This document shows positions 25,012 through 31,418 of a stretch of DNA of 34,246 nucleotides, in pieces; the stretch's first letter is position 1, and each line of letters begins with the position of its first letter. Below the pieces are notes generated by a model. The model searched no databases and was not told the origin of the DNA. It saw only the letters and a list, made by a program, of their open reading frames with translations. Position numbers and translations under genes: made by a program. Source of the DNA: a virus. The stretch lies in the IMG/VR virus record IMGVR_UViG_3300031629_000032, positions 1 to 34,246 of that record, one strand, 5' to 3'.

Positions 25012-25404
25012 TTATAGACCATTAATCAAATCATCTGCTTGACCAGCAGTCATAGGCAATGTAATATCACCTAGCTCAACTGTTGATAATGCAGATTTAA
25101 CATCTTTTAGTACTGCTTTTACTTCAGTACTTGCAGACTCATCAGTGAGGTCATTGTCAAAGTAATTCAGAAATCCGAATAACTTATCTTTACCAGTTAA
25201 CTTGAAGTTAACTTTGTTCTTGTTATTCTCAGCAGTGACATCTACATCTGCTTTAGTAACAATCTTCAGTACTTGCTCAGTTGTTACATGGGCAAATGTA
25301 CCTGTAGGTCTGAACTCTACTGACTCGTCTTCATTCAAACGAATGCTGAACTTAGTTGTAGGGTTGTTCTTAGTCATACGACTAGTGGTTGTAACGATAC
25401 TCAT
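25012..25404 (-). CDS. Hypothetical early protein, 130 aa
   Basis: Start at ATG 25404 with AAAGGAG at good spacing. Beta-rich first two thirds (TKFSIRLNEDESVEFRP, TFAHVTTEQVLKIVTKADVD, KVNFKLTGKDKLFGFL) and an acidic, helical C-terminus (EVKAVLKDVKSALSTVEL). No Cys. The regular strand pattern suggests a compact OB- or ubiquitin-like fold, but no family is recognised. Located upstream of the RNA polymerase with its own terminator-like hairpin, so probably an abundant early gene. Confidence 0.75.
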   Translation of the reverse strand: MSIVTTTSRMTKNNPTTKFSIRLNEDESVEFRPTGTFAHVTTEQVLKIVTKADVDVTAENNKNKVNFKLTGKDKLFGFLNYFDNDLTDESASTEVKAVLKDVKSALSTVELGDITLPMTAGQADDLINGL

Positions 25405-25562
25405 GGATATTCTCCTTTAAGGAATTACTAGCATAGATAAAAGTCAATTACATTGCTAGCGTATGCAACTGACTGGAAATAATAAAGGTCTTTCTAGATG
25501 TACTATCTAAACAAATAAGCTATATAACCTGTCAAATGACAAGCTATACAACTTACATTAGC

Positions 25563-25673
25563 CTAACGATATCTGCGTAATAATATTAACAATGTTGCCA
25601 TGCCTATACAGGATAACAACATAAATAACATCAACAGAATTTCTTCGGCTAACAGTATTGATTCGTAATACAT
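25563..25673 (-). CDS. Small single-span membrane protein, 36 aa
   Basis: ATG at 25673 preceded by GGAG six bases upstream. The product (MYYESILLAEEILLMLF at the start) has one long hydrophobic helix and ends with a basic cap (LLRRYR), so it would sit N-out/C-in. Early by position. No family recognised; small early membrane peptides are common in phage takeover regions. Confidence 0.55.
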   Translation of the reverse strand: MYYESILLAEEILLMLFMLLSCIGMATLLILLRRYR

Positions 25674-26054
25674 ATGATTCTCCAAATGATTAGATGAATG
25701 GATAACTACCGTATCTTCTCGAACAGAGAGATTTGAGACCTACTTAGGTTGTATGGTAGTTAAATGAGCAGTTTCACATACTCAGGTGCTAAGATTAACT
25801 GTTTGGATATGCATTGTTCCCATAGAAGAGCGTGGTACATTGCTGAACAATATTGCAGTCCTCTGCAGATACTTAGATGGTATTTACGCAAGCCATCGCA
25901 TAAATAAGGTATGAGTATAGTGTTGGCGTTATTTATAACCTATAGGATTTACATTTAACCCCCTGGGCACCTTGGGTCACCAATCGTTATATCTATTAGA
26001 TACTACACTCAAATTTGGTATGGTAGTTTACATGCACCATAATCATGTCACTCA
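25674..26054. other. Intergenic early region with a structured element
   Basis: No gene that can be supported. It holds a stem-enclosed double hairpin at 25703-25762, a 43-codon frame with only a TTG start (25760-25891) and an 18-codon frame starting at 26056 that overlaps the stop of the 26055-26153 gene. Neither frame has a clear ribosome site. Confidence 0.5.
25703..25762. other. Structured element: 8-bp stem enclosing two hairpins
   Basis: TAACTACC (25703-25710) pairs with GGTAGTTA (25755-25762) and continues through a G-U wobble and TA/TA on the + strand (A-C mismatch on the - strand). Inside are TCTC-GAACA-GAGA (25717-25720 with 25726-25729, one extra base in the loop) and ACCT-ACTT-AGGT (25738-25749). 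It lies 30 bases upstream of the 25673 start codon. Confidence 0.45.
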
Positions 26055-26153
26055 TCAAACTGTCAACATAATAAATAGTATAGTAAATGAGGCTATGAAA
26101 GCAATAAATACAGCACCCTCTAGTAAACTAGTAAGGAATATATTTAATCTCAT
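26055..26153 (-). CDS. Small single-span membrane protein, 32 aa
   Basis: ATG at 26153 overlaps the stop of the upstream gene (ATGA), so translation is probably coupled. The product (MRLNIFLTSLLEGAVFIAFI at the start) is almost wholly hydrophobic after a short basic N-terminus: one transmembrane helix. Function unknown. Confidence 0.5.
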   Translation of the reverse strand: MRLNIFLTSLLEGAVFIAFIASFTILFIMLTV

Positions 26154-26395
26154 TTCTTAGATGGCCTGCCAAGTTTCTTAGCATGGTCTCTTTTGAACTG
26201 TGCTAGATTGTATTCAGATTCTGCAATAGCCATCTGAGCTGATTCATCTAACGCTGTATTAACTATTAGAAATGTAGAGCGTGTTGTAGATTTAAGTCCA
26301 TGGTCACTAACTACCATACTGGCTAATTCTGCTGTATCCTGAACTGTCTGACCTACTGAGGCAATAGTATTACCTATAACTTTTAAGATTTGCAT
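26150..26395 (-). CDS. Hypothetical early protein, 81 aa
   Basis: ATG 26395 with GGAG upstream; first gene after the 26447 hairpin. Amphipathic, helical protein (VIGNTIASVGQTVQDTAELA; AIAESEYNLAQFKRDHAKKL) with a basic tail GRPSKK, which resembles an AT-hook core (GRP) and might touch DNA. No family recognised. Confidence 0.65.
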   Translation of the reverse strand: MQILKVIGNTIASVGQTVQDTAELASMVVSDHGLKSTTRSTFLIVNTALDESAQMAIAESEYNLAQFKRDHAKKLGRPSKK

Positions 26396-26446
26396 AATAT
26401 CTCCTTCGATAAGTTAACTGATGACAAGATTGTCAAGCAGCCCCCC

Positions 26447-26457
26447 ACGCGGAGCGT
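26447..26457 (-). promoter_or_regulatory. Candidate hairpin promoter, ACGC-GGA-GCGT
   Basis: A 4-bp G/C stem with a GGA loop on the template strand, 52 bp upstream of the 26395 gene and just downstream of the 26505-26547 terminator. Twelve bases (ACGCGGAGCGTA) are identical to the copy at 26868. Confidence 0.5.
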
Positions 26458-26504
26458 AATATACTATCTTATAACTAGTTGTGTGAGTGTGTGTCCTTTG
26501 TGTG

Positions 26505-26547
26505 AAAAAATATACGAGTATATAGATATCCGAAGATACCTATATAC
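26505..26547 (-). terminator. Leftward terminator with UUCG tetraloop
   Basis: Read leftward, GTATATAG-G-TATC pairs with GATA-T-CTATATAC (26547-26535 with 26530-26518), 13 bp with one G-U pair, closed by the stable C(UUCG)G loop. A six-T tract follows after seven bases (complement of 26505-26510). It separates the 26581 frame from the next promoter. Confidence 0.65.
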
Positions 26548-26580
26548 AAGAGTGCAGTTTTTCAGCACTGTCGGTCGAGA

Positions 26581-26904
26581 CTACCAGTCCGTATCTATAC
26601 CTGAATCAGCGTCATAGATAGGCCTAGAACTAGCCAAGAGTTTATCACCAAGGTCGAACTTAGTAATAACCTTCATCAAGTTAGCCTCGAGCTTAGCATA
26701 ATCTTCTTGACTTAAGCTGTTGCCTTTGGTATTGATGTTGACTCTAAATAAGTCTGGCTGTTTAGCCGTACCTATTTCGAATACTCTTGTCTGTTCGTAG
26801 TCCCATTTAGCTTGTCTGCTAATGGCTTGCTCCCAAACTACAGCATTAAGAGATGCTGTTTGCTCTAACGCGGAGCGTATGGATGTAGAGAAAAATAAAG
26901 ATAG
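26581..26904 (-). pseudogene. Coding-like frame without a usable start codon (early gene remnant or non-standard start)
   Basis: The frame is open from 26904 to a TAG at 26581 (108 codons including the stop) and reads like protein (ALEQTASLNAVVWEQAISRQ; TRVFEIGTAKQPDLFRVNIN; ending DADSGIDTDW). It has no ATG, GTG or TTG until about codon 75, where TTG-ATG follows a GAGG. Near its 5' end the GGA hairpin at 26868 interrupts it. It is followed by a terminator, as a real gene would be. Either the promoter hairpin truncated an older gene or an unusual start such as ATA at 26880 is used. No family recognised. Confidence 0.45.
26868..26878 (-). promoter_or_regulatory. Candidate hairpin promoter, second ACGC-GGA-GCGT copy
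   Basis: Same 4-bp stem and GGA loop as 26447-26457, on the same strand. Lies inside the 5' end of the start-less frame. Confidence 0.45.
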
Positions 26905-27056
26905 TTAATCTGGAAGCATAGGGGGGGTATCCCACTCCCAAACTCTAAGAACGTAAGTTTACTGCACCCGTAGTAAATTGTGTAATTTCTGTATAGAAAA
27001 AAGTTAGCATGCTTAGTCCCAAGGATCTCTATTGCTATTCTAAAACTTATTCTAAC

Positions 27057-27100
27057 GGACATCTGGACACCCCCCGGAGGGGGAGTGTCCTAAGATGTCC
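27057..27100. promoter_or_regulatory. Compound 19-bp hairpin with CCCCC-GGA-GGGGG tip
   Basis: Paired segments: GGACATCT/AGATGTCC (27057-27064 with 27093-27100), GGACAC/GTGTCC (27065-27070 with 27085-27090) and CCCCC/GGGGG (27071-27075 with 27079-27083), loop GGA (27076-27078). Bulges are TA (27091-27092) and A (27084). No U-run on either side, so not a standard terminator. The tip has the shape of the other candidate hairpin promoters. Confidence 0.55.
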
Positions 27101-27234
27101 TTATATATTTATAGTATATTATATGGGTTGTGACAAGACTCGTTGGCGTAGCCAAAAGAGGCTTGGAACTATACAAAAAGAATCCTCTTAAGAAGGGAAG
27201 CTCTACAGCTACTATTCCGAAAGGACCAAGGTTG

Positions 27235-27286
27235 TCTGGGGAGTTAACTTTTATAGCTCAGAAGTTATCTGTGGAGTTAACTTTTA
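27235..27286. repeat. 19-base direct repeat pair upstream of the winged-helix genes
   Basis: TCTGGGGAGTTAACTTTTA (27235-27253) and TCTGTGGAGTTAACTTTTA (27268-27286) differ at one base and are offset by 33 bp, about three helical turns. The core contains the palindrome AGTTAACT. Looks like a paired operator. Confidence 0.6.
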
Positions 27287-27356
27287 CTAATTAGTTTACT
27301 TGTGAGGGGATGTTATGATATACTTCCCCTATTAAGTGTACTTTTCAGGGAGAACG

Positions 27357-27722
27357 ATGCAGACACCGTATACTGCAGGCTGGGCTAAGATACCATTAGA
27401 TAACTTATTAGTAGTTAATGAGTTGATAGGGTCGTCATCTGTGTTCAGTGTTTATTGTTGCATGTTTAAGAAGCTGCCGCTTAATGGAGATAATATTTGT
27501 AATATTACTCAGGCAGAGATATGTGAGACATTGGACATTAAAAAGAGCTATGCGTCACGTTCTGTTAAAAGGTTAATAGATTTACAAGTTATAGCTAAAC
27601 ATTCAAGTAAGCACTATATGCTTAATCCTCAGTATACGATACGTAATGTAAATGATGATTACTTTGGTTTAGCAGATAAGTTTGAGAAACTGCTTAAGGA
27701 GAACAAACATGCAGACAACTGA
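27357..27722 (+). CDS. Winged-helix DNA-binding protein, first of a related pair
   Basis: The start ATG at 27357 follows AGGGAG, which is better than the in-frame GTG at 27336. 121 residues. Helices ITQAEICETLDIKKSYASRS and VKRLIDLQVIAKHSS form a helix-turn-helix, followed by a wing-like YMLNPQYTIRNVNDDYFG. This layout is common in plasmid/phage replication initiators and MarR-like regulators. The C-terminal part matches the next gene's product (LID..xI, Y..NP, DDYF). It lies behind paired direct repeats that may be its operator. Regulator or initiator is undecided. Confidence 0.65.
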   Translation: MQTPYTAGWAKIPLDNLLVVNELIGSSSVFSVYCCMFKKLPLNGDNICNITQAEICETLDIKKSYASRSVKRLIDLQVIAKHSSKHYMLNPQYTIRNVNDDYFGLADKFEKLLKENKHADN

Positions 27723-28032
27723 TAAGCAGCATTTTATTATTGTAGGTTACGAGTTAGGTGCGGGGTTAGCGGAGGGCAACTTGCATGAGACTGTAGATGT
27801 CTTATGTGATTGTTTGCATCCGGATAACTCTGTGGATGCTGCAATTGAGGAGCGCATATCGAAGAAGGACATAAAAGAGTTAATAGACCAACACTTTATA
27901 AAAAGAAGAGATGATTGCTATATTGCAAATCCTTTGTTAATATACTGTGTTGATGATGATTATTTCTTAGATGAAAAGCGACATGCTGCGCAAATTACAG
28001 CAGCCAAACGTTATTATGGGATACTACGCTAA
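27709..28032 (+). CDS. Second protein of the winged-helix pair
   Basis: ATG at 27709 with AAGGAG; overlaps the previous gene by 14 bases. 107 residues. The C-terminal half (KKDIKELIDQHFIKRRDDCY, NPLLIYCVDDDYFLDEK) follows the same order of motifs as the upstream protein, and both start MQT, so the two look like diverged tandem copies. The N-terminal half is less clearly HTH. Probably acts with or against its neighbour. Confidence 0.6.
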   Translation: MQTTDKQHFIIVGYELGAGLAEGNLHETVDVLCDCLHPDNSVDAAIEERISKKDIKELIDQHFIKRRDDCYIANPLLIYCVDDDYFLDEKRHAAQITAAKRYYGILR

Positions 28033-28772
28033 TGGAATTAACTAAAGACAAAAGTCTGGCAGTGCTGACAAAAGACCAGCTACAGGGAAGTATGCCTAAG
28101 AAATTTAGGCACAATGTTACTGATGAGATGATTACCTTCATTAATAGTACAGAGGGCGATGAGTTTCGGGATATCTATAAGGAAAACCTGATTGGCTTTG
28201 CTGGGGTGATTGAGAGTGGTAGATATAAGATGTTAGATTATATTAACGCTGTTAAGTTTGTTAGTTATAAGTTAATCGGGGACTCTAATACGATTGCGTA
28301 CGCTAAGACGTTTCCTGACCGTTACCAACGATTGGTAGATAAGAATACGCCGATGAAAACGATTTCATCGTTTTCTACGGCTTATAACAAGGGAGACCTT
28401 GTTCATAGGATATTAGAAAGAACTTTAGTGCCCATCCATATTCTTAATATGGATATACACCAAGAGGCGATTAACACTCAAGCGGATCTTATGCGCACTG
28501 CTAAAAGCGAGACTGTGCGTCAGAAAGCTGCCGAGTGTTTAATCATGCAACTGAAAGCGCCTGAAGCATCAAAGATAGAAGTAGATGTTACGTATAACAA
28601 TTCTTCTATTGATGAGTTACGTGAGACAACAAGGGCGTTAGCGCAACAACAATTGAAGATGATACAAAGTGGTGCAGTTACAGCAGAGCACATTGCGCAT
28701 AGTGACATTATCGCGAAGAGAAGAGATACTGTCGAAACTGAATATGAGGAGATTTCAAATGAAAATTCTTAG
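28032..28772 (+). CDS. Probable small terminase subunit (N4-type)
   Basis: 246 residues. A long helical N-terminal half (NLIGFAGVIESGRYKMLDYI, NAVKFVSYKL, TFPDRYQRLV) and a C-terminal charged helix with a VRQKAAECLIMQLKAPE stretch. The pattern resembles small terminase subunits of N4-like and marine podoviruses. The gene precedes the large terminase by two small genes. It would bind DNA and load the large subunit. Start ATG overlaps the previous stop (TAATG). Sequence alone gives moderate confidence. Confidence 0.6.
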   Translation: MELTKDKSLAVLTKDQLQGSMPKKFRHNVTDEMITFINSTEGDEFRDIYKENLIGFAGVIESGRYKMLDYINAVKFVSYKLIGDSNTIAYAKTFPDRYQRLVDKNTPMKTISSFSTAYNKGDLVHRILERTLVPIHILNMDIHQEAINTQADLMRTAKSETVRQKAAECLIMQLKAPEASKIEVDVTYNNSSIDELRETTRALAQQQLKMIQSGAVTAEHIAHSDIIAKRRDTVETEYEEISNENS

Positions 28773-28959
28773 TATAGTATTACTTGCAGTCCTGGCTACA
28801 GGATGTAGTCAATCCAATAAATCCAATTCTTTAATCCTTCCTCCAAATACCTTATGTGAACCTAACGAGCAACTGTTAATTTGTGACAGTAGTTCTCTTC
28901 TAAACTGTGAAGGATACTTAAAAGATAAAGATATAATAATTGAGGAGAGTGAATTATGA
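28759..28959 (+). CDS. Small lipoprotein, possible Rz1-like outer spanin
   Basis: ATG at 28759 after GAGGAG, overlapping the small-terminase end. 66 residues: MKILSIVLLAVLATGCSQS gives a signal peptide with a lipobox ending at C17. The mature part is short, with further Cys. Size and lipobox fit an outer-membrane spanin, but no inner-membrane partner overlaps it in the visible sequence and no endolysin or holin was seen, so the spanin role is tentative. Confidence 0.6.
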   Translation: MKILSIVLLAVLATGCSQSNKSNSLILPPNTLCEPNEQLLICDSSSLLNCEGYLKDKDIIIEESEL

Positions 28960-29120
28960 GTAATAAATATAAACCTTACTGGTCAGAGAGCCTAAACAAA
29001 GAAGAACTTATGAAGTTAAATCCAGCACAACTTGAAAAAATTGGTCGTAAACATGGAATTGAGTTAGATAAACGCAAAACTCAAGAACATTTAGTTGAAA
29101 CTTTATACAAGGTTCTGTGA
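28956..29120 (+). CDS. LEM/HeH or SAP-like small protein, 54 aa
   Basis: ATG at 28956 overlaps the previous stop (ATGA) and the frame ends within the terminase start. LNKEELMKLNPAQLEKIGRK followed by HGIELDKRKTQEHLVETLYK has the helix-extended-loop-helix pattern of HeH/LEM and Rho-N-like domains, which bind DNA, RNA or proteins. A phage packaging or terminase accessory is plausible by location. Confidence 0.6.
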   Translation: MSNKYKPYWSESLNKEELMKLNPAQLEKIGRKHGIELDKRKTQEHLVETLYKVL

Positions 29121-30703
29121 AACTAGTAAAGAAAACAGTAGACGAATGGCTAAATAGCATTAGTTATGCTGTTGATCCGAGTTATGTACCTAGCGAATTC
29201 GCCCTCGAGTTCGTTAGCTTCATAAAATTGGTAAACGGAGATAAGGGAGAAGAAAACAAGACGCCTGTTATTCACTACAAGATGCTAGATAACATTACAG
29301 GCAAAACACAGAACACAGTTAACATGTGCTCGCGTGGATTAGCAAAGACTACGATCTTTTCTGAATACCTAATCCTATATTTAGCAGTGTATGGCTCTAT
29401 TCCAGGGTTTGGTGATGTGGATTATGGGCTGTATGTCTCGGACTCTATTGAAAATGGTGTCAAGAAGATGCGTTACAGGCTAGAAAGACGTTGTCAGTAC
29501 AGTGAATTCTTAAAAACTTATTTAGAATCTTACAGATTTACTGATATTAGGTGGTATTTTAAGAATAAACAAGGAAAAGAGTTAGTTGTAACAGGTCACG
29601 GAGCTAAAACTGGTGTTCGTGGAACGGTAGAACTAAACACGAGACCTCAATTAGCTATGTTGGATGACTTACTGTCTGATGATGACGCACGTTCGCCCAC
29701 TATTATTGAAAGTGTAGAGAATACGGTGTACTCAGCGATTGATTATGCACTGCATCCTAAAAGACGTAAGGTCATCTGGTCCGGAACGCCATTCAATGCT
29801 AAAGACCCATTGTATAAAGCAGTAGAATCTGGTGTATGGCACGTATCAGTGTACCCAGTGTGTGAAGAGTTCCCTGTTAGTAGAGAAGATTTCAAAGGTG
29901 CTTGGGAGGACCGATTCGATTATGACTATGTACAAGAACAGTATGACAAGTCTAAAGGTGCTGGCAAGCTAGACAGTTTTAATCAAGAATTAATGCTTAG
30001 GATTATGTCTGAAGAGGAGCGATTAGTACAGGATAGTGATCTTACCTGGTACAAGCATGCTAATGTCAAACAAAACATGGGAGCCTTTAATTTCTATATT
30101 ACAACTGACTTTGCTACCAGTGCTAGAGAAAGTGCAGACTTCAGTACAATTAATGTATGGGCGTATAACAACAATGGTGATTGGCTTTGGGTAGATGGAT
30201 TCTGTAAGAGAGCTTTGATGGATGAGACTATGGATGCGCTATTTAGATTATCACAAAAGTACAGTCCTCAAGAAGTAGGTATCGAAGTAACAGGGCAGCA
30301 GGGGGGCTTTATATCTTGGATACAGAATGAACAGATGAACCGTAATATTTACTTTACGTTGGCAGCTGGTAGAGGCAAGACTTCTCCAGGTATTAGACCA
30401 AATAAAGATAAGATGAGTAGATTCCAACAGATTGCATTGCCTTTGTTTAAAGCGGGGAAAATATGGTTCCCCGAAGAATTAAAAGAATCTACTGAGTTAG
30501 GTGAAATGTTAGTTGAGTTATCATTAGCAACGTTTAAAGGATTTAAGTCAAAACACGATGACCAAATAGACAATATATCTATGTTAGGTGAGTTTAATGC
30601 TTGGAAACCCAGTGAAGTGTCTTCAGGAGAATCTGGAGATGGAAGTATGTTGTGGGATGATGAAGAACCAGAAGCTGAGGGTAGTAGCTCTTATTTTGTT
30701 TAA
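29117..30703 (+). CDS. Large terminase subunit (N4-type packaging ATPase-nuclease)
   Basis: 528 residues. ATPase: Walker A-like CSRGLAKTT (71-79) and Walker B LAMLDD (179-184). Nuclease: ITTDFATSARESADFSTINV (D331, D341) and the C-terminal HDDQID (480-485) metal-binding acids. Length, motif order and sequence style fit the N4 gp68-type terminase. It cuts concatemers and pumps DNA into the prohead. The start is a GTG overlapping the previous stop; the first downstream ATG would cut into the domain. Confidence 0.92.
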   Translation: MKLVKKTVDEWLNSISYAVDPSYVPSEFALEFVSFIKLVNGDKGEENKTPVIHYKMLDNITGKTQNTVNMCSRGLAKTTIFSEYLILYLAVYGSIPGFGDVDYGLYVSDSIENGVKKMRYRLERRCQYSEFLKTYLESYRFTDIRWYFKNKQGKELVVTGHGAKTGVRGTVELNTRPQLAMLDDLLSDDDARSPTIIESVENTVYSAIDYALHPKRRKVIWSGTPFNAKDPLYKAVESGVWHVSVYPVCEEFPVSREDFKGAWEDRFDYDYVQEQYDKSKGAGKLDSFNQELMLRIMSEEERLVQDSDLTWYKHANVKQNMGAFNFYITTDFATSARESADFSTINVWAYNNNGDWLWVDGFCKRALMDETMDALFRLSQKYSPQEVGIEVTGQQGGFISWIQNEQMNRNIYFTLAAGRGKTSPGIRPNKDKMSRFQQIALPLFKAGKIWFPEELKESTELGEMLVELSLATFKGFKSKHDDQIDNISMLGEFNAWKPSEVSSGESGDGSMLWDDEEPEAEGSSSYFV

Positions 30704-30708
30704 ATAGG

Positions 30709-30737
30709 TTTACACACATAACCTAAGGTGGTATGAT
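30709..30737 (+). promoter_or_regulatory. Sigma70-like promoter for the structural genes
   Basis: TTTACA (30709-30714), a 17-bp spacer, then TATGAT (30732-30737). Each box matches five of six consensus bases. It lies just past the terminase stop and about 30 bp before the next start codon. N4 late genes are read by host sigma70 polymerase, so a late promoter here is expected. Confidence 0.65.
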
Positions 30738-30756
30738 AATTGAAAATTATCTTAGG
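30722..30756 (+). promoter_or_regulatory. Inverted repeat overlapping the -10 box and ribosome site
   Basis: CCTAAG (30722-30727) pairs with CTTAGG (30751-30756), and ATAAT (30736-30740) with ATTAT (30746-30750), with an eight-base bulge (GTGGTATG) on the left arm. The right arm covers the AGGA used as ribosome site for 30765. Could modulate promoter or translation. Confidence 0.4.
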
Positions 30757-30764
30757 ACTATAAT

Positions 30765-31418
30765 ATGTATGTTTCAGACTACTTGTCCCATATCACAAAG
30801 GGCGAAGTTAAACAGCTATACGTAAGTGACATCGGTACAACCAGTCCAAGTACACTACAAAAAGCAAATATTGCAATTCTTATAAGCTATCTTAACGAAG
30901 CTAATCTTGAACTTCACAAACATTTTGGTCTAATTCAAAAAGAGTTAGTACTTACAGATGTTACAAATAATTCTTTACACAGTATTCCTTTAGATTTTTT
31001 GTATGCTGTTAGTGCTGAATTTAATGATGGAACAGAAGTTGCTATTAATAATGAACGAACAAAATTTATAGACAAAGTAGATTACAACGTATCGTTATTG
31101 TTTCCAGCACCATTTAAGATTTTAGTTAAAGGTACAGATATTTTAAAAAGAGATGATATTAGTGTTGTGTATGTATCTACTCCTCCAGTCTTAACTTTAA
31201 CAACTGAATTTGTAGATTTACCTCAAGTGTACAATGAAGCTCTTTATAACTACGTAGCTTATAAAGCACATGCTTCTATTAAAGGTGACATGAAAGAAGA
31301 AAACAATACTTATTACTTGAGATATCAAGCAAGTCTTAAAAATATTAGATTATTAGGAATGACGAATTCCGATAATCTAGATAGTAATGTTAAATTAACA
31401 GATAGAGGATTTGTATAA
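30765..31418 (+). CDS. Head-tail adaptor/neck-like structural protein
   Basis: 217 residues. The C-terminal half (FVDLPQVYNEALYNYVAYKA, then a helix with YYLRYQASLKNIR) has the layout of phage head-tail adaptor proteins; N4-like phages carry a similar-size protein beside the terminase. The N-terminal half is a helix pair (TLQKANIAILISYLNEANLE) and a beta segment (LDFLYAVSAEF). Attachment of tail to portal is inferred. Starts at ATG 30765 after AGGA, and ends overlapping the next start (TAATG). Confidence 0.55.
   Translation: MYVSDYLSHITKGEVKQLYVSDIGTTSPSTLQKANIAILISYLNEANLELHKHFGLIQKELVLTDVTNNSLHSIPLDFLYAVSAEFNDGTEVAINNERTKFIDKVDYNVSLLFPAPFKILVKGTDILKRDDISVVYVSTPPVLTLTTEFVDLPQVYNEALYNYVAYKAHASIKGDMKEENNTYYLRYQASLKNIRLLGMTNSDNLDSNVKLTDRGFV

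Larger units (their letters stand above)
26905..27356. other. Divergent intergenic region between early leftward and rightward genes
   Basis: No supported gene. Contents: a G7 run (26921-26927), a compound hairpin (27057-27100), a 5-bp/3-base-loop hairpin TTGGC-GTA-GCCAA (27143-27155), a 19-base direct repeat (27235-27286) and a stem AGGGGA/TCCCCT (27305-27330) ahead of the first rightward gene. In N4 the corresponding place between early genes and terminase is where the genome ends lie. Confidence 0.55.

Noticed and set aside
25206-25213. The palindrome AGTTAACT as a genome-wide operator
   Set aside because: It also occurs in coding DNA here and near 3539, about as expected for an AT-rich 8-mer. 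Only the 19-base repeat pair at 27235-27286 is kept.
25760-25891. A 43-codon - strand frame (contains MYHALLWEQCISKQLILAPE)
   Set aside because: Looks faintly protein-like but has only a TTG start with no ribosome site, and its end overlaps the structured element at 25703-25762.
26390-26617. A 75-codon + strand frame
   Set aside because: It runs through a promoter-like hairpin and a terminator of the opposite strand, and its composition is not protein-like.
26865-27062. A 65-codon - strand frame starting just left of the compound hairpin
   Set aside because: No ribosome site, aromatic-rich random-looking composition, and it ends inside the promoter-like hairpin. Joining it to the 26581 frame by a frameshift was considered but nothing supports it.
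27009-27191. A 60-codon + strand frame across the compound hairpin
   Set aside because: It reads through the GC-rich stem (PRRGSVLRCP) and has no ribosome site; better explained as structured non-coding DNA.
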